From Gordionus sp. m RMFG-2023 (Eukaryota; Nematomorpha; Gordioida; Chordodea; Parachordodidae): DNA of 64,000 bases. Numbering within the stretch: position 1 is the first letter of the stretch; each line of letters starts with the position of its first letter. The notes beneath the pieces are model-generated. The model worked only from the letters and a program-made list of their open reading frames with translations. It did not search any database and was not told the DNA's origin. Made by a program: the position numbers and the translations under genes. Where the stretch lies: positions 63,403,561-63,467,560 of the forward strand of contig NC_088775.1 in the NCBI RefSeq assembly GCF_954871325.1, read 5' to 3'. Positions 58,650 to 64,000 of the stretch are shown piece by piece.

Positions 58650-60160
58650 ACCCTGGATTCATAGTGAAGAGCGATTGCGATTTAACCGCGATATCGCAGC
58701 GATTCTCATAGTGCAAAGCGATTTTATTAATTTAAAATGGTATCCATCGTTAAATTATATTTTTATACAAAATGATATTGAAGAGGAGAAGATTAAACAA
58801 TCTTAATATTAATAAAAGAAAAGAGGGCGAATTTAACACCACCTTTCCTAAAAAATAAGGCGAAATTTAATTATATGAGAATGACCAAAGTATTTATTAA
58901 ATCTATTTTATCTTTAATTCTATTTTATATAGGAAACTTTTTATTACATATTAAAGATATAAAATCAGTATTATATTCTACAACCACAAAGAAGAACTTA
59001 TGTTTGTCTTTAATAAAGTAATTTATATTTAAAGATATTTTTTATTTAGTTTAGCTACTGGCTGTAGGTATCCTACATTACCCATACCTTCAAAATGGGG
59101 ATTTCAACAATCCAAAAAATTATTAGGACCATATGCCTAACTATATGGCAAACTTTAGTAAGCATTAATATGCCACTACCTTCTTTCACTGACTTTGAGA
59201 AGATAGCAAAGGTATAATATAGTGTATATTATATTTATGTATATTATTATTTAAAAGGAGTTTGAAATAAAGTGGAATTTACCAAACTGTGTGGGTAATA
59301 TTGATGGAAAACACTGCCGAATTAAAAAGCTCCCAAACATTTTTTCTAGTTGTTTTACAAGGTTTATGAATTTATTTTACTAATTAAATATTTCAATTAA
59401 CTAAACATTGCAAAGAATATAAATGTAAACCTAGATAATTATAAAAATATAATTTTTATAAAAAGATAATTATAAAAATAATTTTTAAAAAAAATAAATG
59501 ATATAAATATTGGAAAAATAAGGAATTGTGGATGCAAATGTAAAATTTATAACTGTTGATGTTGGAAGTTCCAGTAGCGAATGGGATGGAGGAGTTTTTG
59601 CCAACTCCAAAATATATAAAATGATAGAAAAAGGAGACATCCAATTACCTCCTCCAAAAAGATTGTCTAATTCCAACCTCATTTCTCCATATTTTTTGTG
59701 GCTGATGATGCTTATTTTTTAAATTTCTATATTTTAAAGCCCTGTAAGGGTATAGTATATATTGACTTAATTATATCATATTTATATAATATATAAAGCA
59801 ATTATTTTGGGCAATATTAACTTAATCAAAATGGCCATTATTTCAATTATCAGGAATTTAAAATTTTATTAGTATTTTTATTATTTATATATTAAAATTT
59901 GTTTTCATTATTATTTTAAGGTATCCTTACACCACAACAAGAGGCCTATAATTATCGGATATTGCGTGGAATGTGCGTTTGATATCTTAAGAGCTAAATG
60001 GATGATCTTTCGTCCTATGGATACTAAATTACCACTTACTGAAAATATCATACAAACTTGCACATAACTAGATAACATTATTATTGATAAGGAAAGATTT
60101 ACTATTTTTAATCCTAAAAAAAATCAACATTGTAAATTTATTTAAGCAACAATATATTAA
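58650..60160 (+). mobile_element. PIF/Harbinger transposon remnant
   Basis: A possible left terminus lies at 58650-58730: 'ttaccctggattcatagtga' followed by two 'gcgatt...catagtg' repeats, a form usual for Harbinger ends with a 3-bp TTA target. The transposase follows from about 59080. The right terminus was not found. Confidence 0.6.
59080..60150 (+). pseudogene. HARBI1-like transposase, broken
   Basis: Plus strand. 59090-59215 encodes WGFQQSKKLLGPY and TLVSINMPLPSFTDFEKIAK. 59265-59330 encodes WNLPNCVGNIDGKHCRIKKL, with the first catalytic Asp in the GxIDGKH motif. 59525-59720 encodes GIVDANVKFITVDVGSSSSE, then GGVFANSKIYKMIEKGDIQL, with the vDvGs motif and the D of the DGGVF-like box. 59935-60065 has YNYRILRGMCV and KWMIFRPMDTKLPL (the C-terminal 'ARRVVENAFG' region, decayed). 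Introns or indels and several stops separate the blocks. Confidence 0.82.
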
Positions 60161-60640
60161 ATCATCGTCAAATATTGCAAAGCATAATAGGAATTTATTA
60201 TGCATTTATACAAAAATCCTATATTATAAATATATATTATATTGTTTTTTATAAATTAAATGATATCTTATTTTATATTTTTTATATATACCTTATTTTG
60301 TATTTTTTTATATATTTTAATAAAATAAATTTTCCTTTTATAGTCTAAACTCATTGTAAAATATATATTTAAGAATATGTCACTAAAAATTCTATATAAT
60401 ATACAATTATATTTAAAAAAAGCAAATAAGGTATGAAAATATATTTTATTTCTAATAAGATAAATATATATTTAAAATAATATAAATATATAATAATTTT
60501 ATTTATAGAACTTCATATATTTGATCAGTTAAATCATTTTCCTGCTTTTCTGTACATTTATCTAATTTTCTCTCAACAAAAGACATATGCCATATTCAGT
60601 TGTTTTATTTATAAGCATCTCTATGTTTCGCATTGTTTTT
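60161..60640. other. Stretch without a recognised gene
   Basis: AT-rich sequence with many ATATTT runs. Nothing coding seen. Confidence 0.45.
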
Positions 60641-61040
60641 TATTTAAAGTGGTTAAATTTTTATTCTGTGTGCTAAAAAAAGTTTTGAGTTTTTTTATAC
60701 ATTTTTTAAGGAGCTTGATGTATATGAAAAACTGGGAAGGTTTGTCAGTTCTTTAATTATCATTTGTAGCCCTATTAATAAGGAAATTATTTAAAATGGT
60801 TATATCTTTAGTCTTCATGCTAAAAAAAGTTTTAAGTTTTTTTTATTTTTTAATTCATTTTTAAGGAGCTTGATGCATATGAGAACTGGGAAGGTTTGCC
60901 AGTAATTTAATTATCATTTGTAACCCTATTAATAAATAAGATTATTTAAAATGGTTAAATCTTTAGTCTTCATGCTAAGTTTTTTTATACATTTTTTCAG
61001 GAGCTTGACGTATATGACAAACTAGGAAGGTTTCACAGTT
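60641..61040 (+). repeat. Tandem triplicate with a conserved exon-like core
   Basis: Three units, 135-155 bp apart, share 'ttaaaatggtta', 'cttcatgctaa', a T-rich tract and then a core at 60711-60739, 60866-60893 and 61001-61029. The core reads GAGCTTGATGTATATGAAAA plus ACTGGGAAG with few changes, after a pyrimidine-rich AG and before GTTTG. It looks like a repeated 28-29-nt microexon or a simple tandem duplication. No gene model includes it. Confidence 0.7.
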
Positions 61041-62025
61041 TTTTAATTATTTGTACCTGATCTTCTCTCTCTCTATTATCTGGGTCTAGAAATGAACCCT
61101 ATTCAAGCTTAGCTGCTATTACATACTCATCATATATATTGATAGATTTATAAATCAAATTTAGTTAAACATAAGCTTTTAAGCTATTCATATTTAGAAA
61201 ATTGTTTGAATTAAATATTTATTTTTGAACCGATTGTTTTAAAAAAGAAATACTATTATTAAATAAATAGAAATATTAAAATTTTAATAAATTATTTAAA
61301 AAATTTTTTTGGATAACTATTTATTAAGTTGTTATAGATCTGCAAATTAAAAATAATTGGCCATAGCTTTGTTGTGATTGCATTATTTGATTTGCACTTA
61401 TTTAAAATCTTGTGTATATAAATTTGAATATTTACGGAAAATAGTTTGTTTTTTTATATAAAAAATTGAATATTTAAAGTTCATGTAAAATTTGAATATG
61501 TACATTGTTAATAATGACTATTATATTATAGAAAGAAAAGATATTTGGATAATGATTTAAAGTTGATTATAATCAGATGAAATTTATTATGTTATAATCG
61601 GATGATGTTAATTTTATATAAAAGACACAATTTTTATAATTTAAAGCACTTCCACTTTTTTGACCTTTTTAATTTTTTTTTACTTTCACTTAATTTAAAA
61701 TTTTTACTTTTATTTTTATGTTTCTTTTATGTTGATTATGTTTTCAAATTATATTTAATTATTAATATTTAATAAAGATTTAGTATTAGATTTTAGTATT
61801 TAATTATATTTTTATTTTATTTTTTAGGTTCCAACTTTTCTCTATATGACAACTTTTCCATATGTAACTGTAATAGAAACAATTAGCCTCAAAGGCAATT
61901 AAATATATGATGAATTTAAAATATATATATTATTAATTGTGTACGACGATTAATTGTTTGTTTTGTAAAAGATATATATACTGCGGAACAAAATATAAAA
62001 AAGAGTTAAAATTACAATAAAATTT
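61041..62025. other. AT-rich region before the Gypsy coding part
   Basis: The 5' LTR of the Gypsy element should lie in the right part of this stretch. I could not fix its left border because the 3' LTR is outside the window. No gene seen in 61041-61800. Confidence 0.4.
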
Positions 62026-62037
62026 GGTATCACTATA

Positions 62038-63135
62038 ATGGCGCAGTCGTTTCAAATGGAGAAATATAATATAAAGGAGTGCAATATGGAAGTTTATTTA
62101 TCAAAAATGGAATTCATATTTAAAATCGCAAAAATAGAAAATAAAAAATCATTTTTATTAGCGAATATTGGATTAGAGGTTTATTCTAAATTATTTAATT
62201 TGTGTTTGCCAAAGACATTAGAGGAAATATCATATGATGACATAATTAAACTTTAAAAAAATTATTATATGAAGAAGACAAACTTCATATTAGAAAGATA
62301 TTATTTCTTTAAAATGGAACAAGAAAAAGATGAAACCATCGTAGAGTATATTAATAAATAAAAGATAAAGGTAAAGACGTGTGAATTTAAAGATATGTAT
62401 AATACAGTATTGCGGGACAAATTAGTGTCAGGAATTAATAATGGAAAAATATTAATGAAATTAATTAACACGCAGGACTTGACATGGGAAAGTGCAATAC
62501 AAATCGCGACCGCAATGGAGACTACAGAAATGATGTCGTATGAAAAATTATCTGCAGGGAAGGAGATAAATAAAATCTCAAAAACAGTAACAAGGGAGCA
62601 GTATGACAAGGACAAACCAGTATCAAAAATTATTTGCTCTTGTTGTGGATTAGGAGATCACATAAAACCTAAGTACCCTAATTTGAATGCCATCTGCCAT
62701 AATTGTGGGATAAAAGGACATTTACAAAAAGTGTGCAGAAGGAATCGTGGGAAGAAAGAATATATTCGAACGATAGATGTTCCAGAAAATGAGCGAGAAA
62801 GTTTTGAGGATTGGGAATTTCCAGAGGAGTCTCGAGAAAAATTTGAGGTGAAATTATTGATAGATAAAATTTATATTAAATTTTTAATTGACACAGGATC
62901 GGCAGTCTCCATTTTGAATATAGAAGACGTTTACTGTTTAAAAATACCAATAACAAAAACGGATATTATTTTAAAATCTTATAATAATGTAATGATCAAT
63001 ATTAAAGGTAAATGTATATTACCCGTTAATTATATGAATAAAGTTATATATCATGAATTTATTATTGTAAACAATGGGATTAATTTGATAGGTAGAAACT
63101 TAATAAACAAATTAAAATTAATAAAAATAAATTAA
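62038..63135 (+). pseudogene. Gypsy gag and protease region (fossil)
   Basis: Gag part followed by two cysteine-histidine knuckles, of which the second (CHNCGIKGHLQKVC) is a standard CCHC finger. The protease part has FLIDTGSAVSILN and a later GRNLI block, where retropepsins usually have the 'G.DLL' motif. The family normally makes these as a polyprotein. The copy is not intact. Confidence 0.85.
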
Positions 63136-63159
63136 TGTAATATAGTTAATGAGGTTTGG

Positions 63160-64000
63160 GAGGATATCGTACATATATTTTCCTTATTATTTACGAAAAA
63201 ATTAGGTTTACTAAGAGGGTTTAAGGCCAGTTTAGCGGTAAAATCCAACCCTCAGTTTCAATGTATGAAAAGTAGACCAATACCATTTGCGTGGAAGGCA
63301 AAACTCAAAACGGAATTACAACGACTGGAATCCATGGGAGTTTTAGAAAGACTAAAATACTCGAATACCGCTTCTCCGATTGTGCCCGTATTGAAGAAAG
63401 ATGGATCTTTACGAATTTGAGGTGATTTCAGACAAACGGTTAATGCAAATATTTTGATAGATAAATATCTTTTACCCAGAATTAATGAATTATTAGCCAC
63501 ACTAGGTAATGGGTGTAAATATACAGTATTAGATTTATCCGAAGCATATTTTCAAATTGAGCTAGATGAGGAGGCAAAAAAGCTGTTAGTAATCAACACG
63601 CCTAGTGGATTGTATCGTTTCACACGACTTCCGTTTGGGGTAGCCTCAGCGCCAGCGATTTTTCAACAAGCAATGGATTCATTATTAAAGGGATTACCTG
63701 GAGTAGCGGTATATTTGGACGATATAATAATTACGGGGGAATCAATTGAGAGTCATAAGAAAAATTTGATAAATGTATTAAAGACGTTAAAAATAAACGG
63801 TATGAAATTAAATCTAAAAAAATGTGATTTTTTAAAGAAATGATTGAATTCTTAGGTCATACCGTTAGCGAAGAGGGAATTACGACAACAAATAAGAATG
63901 TAAATGCAATTTTAGACGCACCGTTACCACAAAACGTTAAAGAATTACAAGCTTTTATCGGTATAATAAATTATTATCAAAAATTAATAAACAATTTTTC
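63160..64000 (+). pseudogene. Gypsy reverse transcriptase region (fossil)
   Basis: Ty3/Gypsy RT with landmarks LDLSEAYFQIELDEEAKK (motif A), RFTRLPFGVASAPAIFQQAM (motif B) and AVYLDDIIITGESIESHKKN (catalytic motif C). The sequence goes on to the connection toward RNase H at the window edge. The copy is not intact. Confidence 0.9.

Larger units (their letters stand above)
62030..64000 (+). mobile_element. Ty3/Gypsy LTR retrotransposon (fossil), runs off the window
   Basis: A tRNA-primer-site-like TGGCGCAGTCG lies at 62039, just after the presumed 5' LTR. Parts follow in the usual Ty3/Gypsy order: gag with a capsid-like region (62038 onward), zinc knuckles of the CCHC type (about 62635-62740), an aspartic protease with DTGS (62890-62900) and a reverse transcriptase with YLDD (about 63710-63725). 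RNase H and integrase would be beyond the right edge. The element is broken, with about three or four breaks in the visible part. Long readable frames suggest it is fairly young. Both LTRs cannot be compared here. Confidence 0.88.

Noticed and set aside
59456-59682. Two minus-strand frames of 62 and 65 codons
   Set aside because: They are antisense to the Harbinger transposase, whose plus-strand motifs are clear.

Overview
This is a very AT-rich eukaryotic window packed with transposons. The one host gene I can name is METTL5, the 18S rRNA N6-adenosine methyltransferase. Its three 3' exons lie on the minus strand between 49512 and 52728. Their sequence (NPPFGTKNNKG, LHKTSTRE) reads like an animal METTL5, so an invertebrate animal genome is the best guess; the species is not determinable from sequence alone. 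I recognised no tRNA, rRNA, CRISPR array or bacterial-type operon.

Most of the rest is DNA transposons, dominated by the hAT superfamily. Ten families are given local labels (A, B, C, D, E, F, G, I, J and a TTF-finger type). Seven copies have terminal inverted repeats (TIRs) and target-site duplications (TSDs) readable to the base: TTF-hAT 5969-13428 (ACAGTTAA), hAT-G 17708-20281 (ATTGATTG), hAT-C 30127-32573 (CTTTACAC), hAT-F 33094-35013 (AATTCGGT), hAT-D 42818-43591 (TAAAAACC), hAT-B 45638-47776 (GTTTGAAC) and hAT-I 52882-53928 (7 of 8 bases). There is also a piggyBac-like element with TTAA ends inside a METTL5 intron (50145-51932), a PIF/Harbinger remnant (about 58650-60150), two old LINEs, and at the right edge a Ty3/Gypsy LTR retrotransposon running off the window.

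Layout. 1-5000: old repeats, including a 760-bp palindrome. 4997-14742: hAT-A split by the 7.5-kb TTF-hAT. 14743-16560: hAT-E. 16769-21390: minus-strand LINE split by hAT-G. 22.8-24.2 kb: AT satellite. 24.8-28.3 kb: hAT-F, TTF and hAT-A/D fragments. 28.3-29.6 kb: purine tract and several short tandem arrays. 30.1-32.6 kb: hAT-C. 32.9-36.2 kb: plus-strand LINE split by hAT-F. 37.3-41.2 kb: three hAT remnants. 42.0-47.8 kb: hAT-J holding hAT-A (itself holding hAT-D) and hAT-B. 49.5-54 kb: METTL5 with its intronic transposons. 54.5-58.1 kb: miniature elements and hAT remnants. 58.6-61 kb: Harbinger remnant and an exon-like triplicate. 62-64 kb: Gypsy.

The most unusual structure is in the TTF-hAT transposase gene. 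A short exon of 84 or 87 nt is present six times in tandem (8568-9715). Each copy keeps the same phase, splice sites and open frame, so including any number of copies would not shift the frame. The array grew by repeating a two-exon block of about 437 bp.
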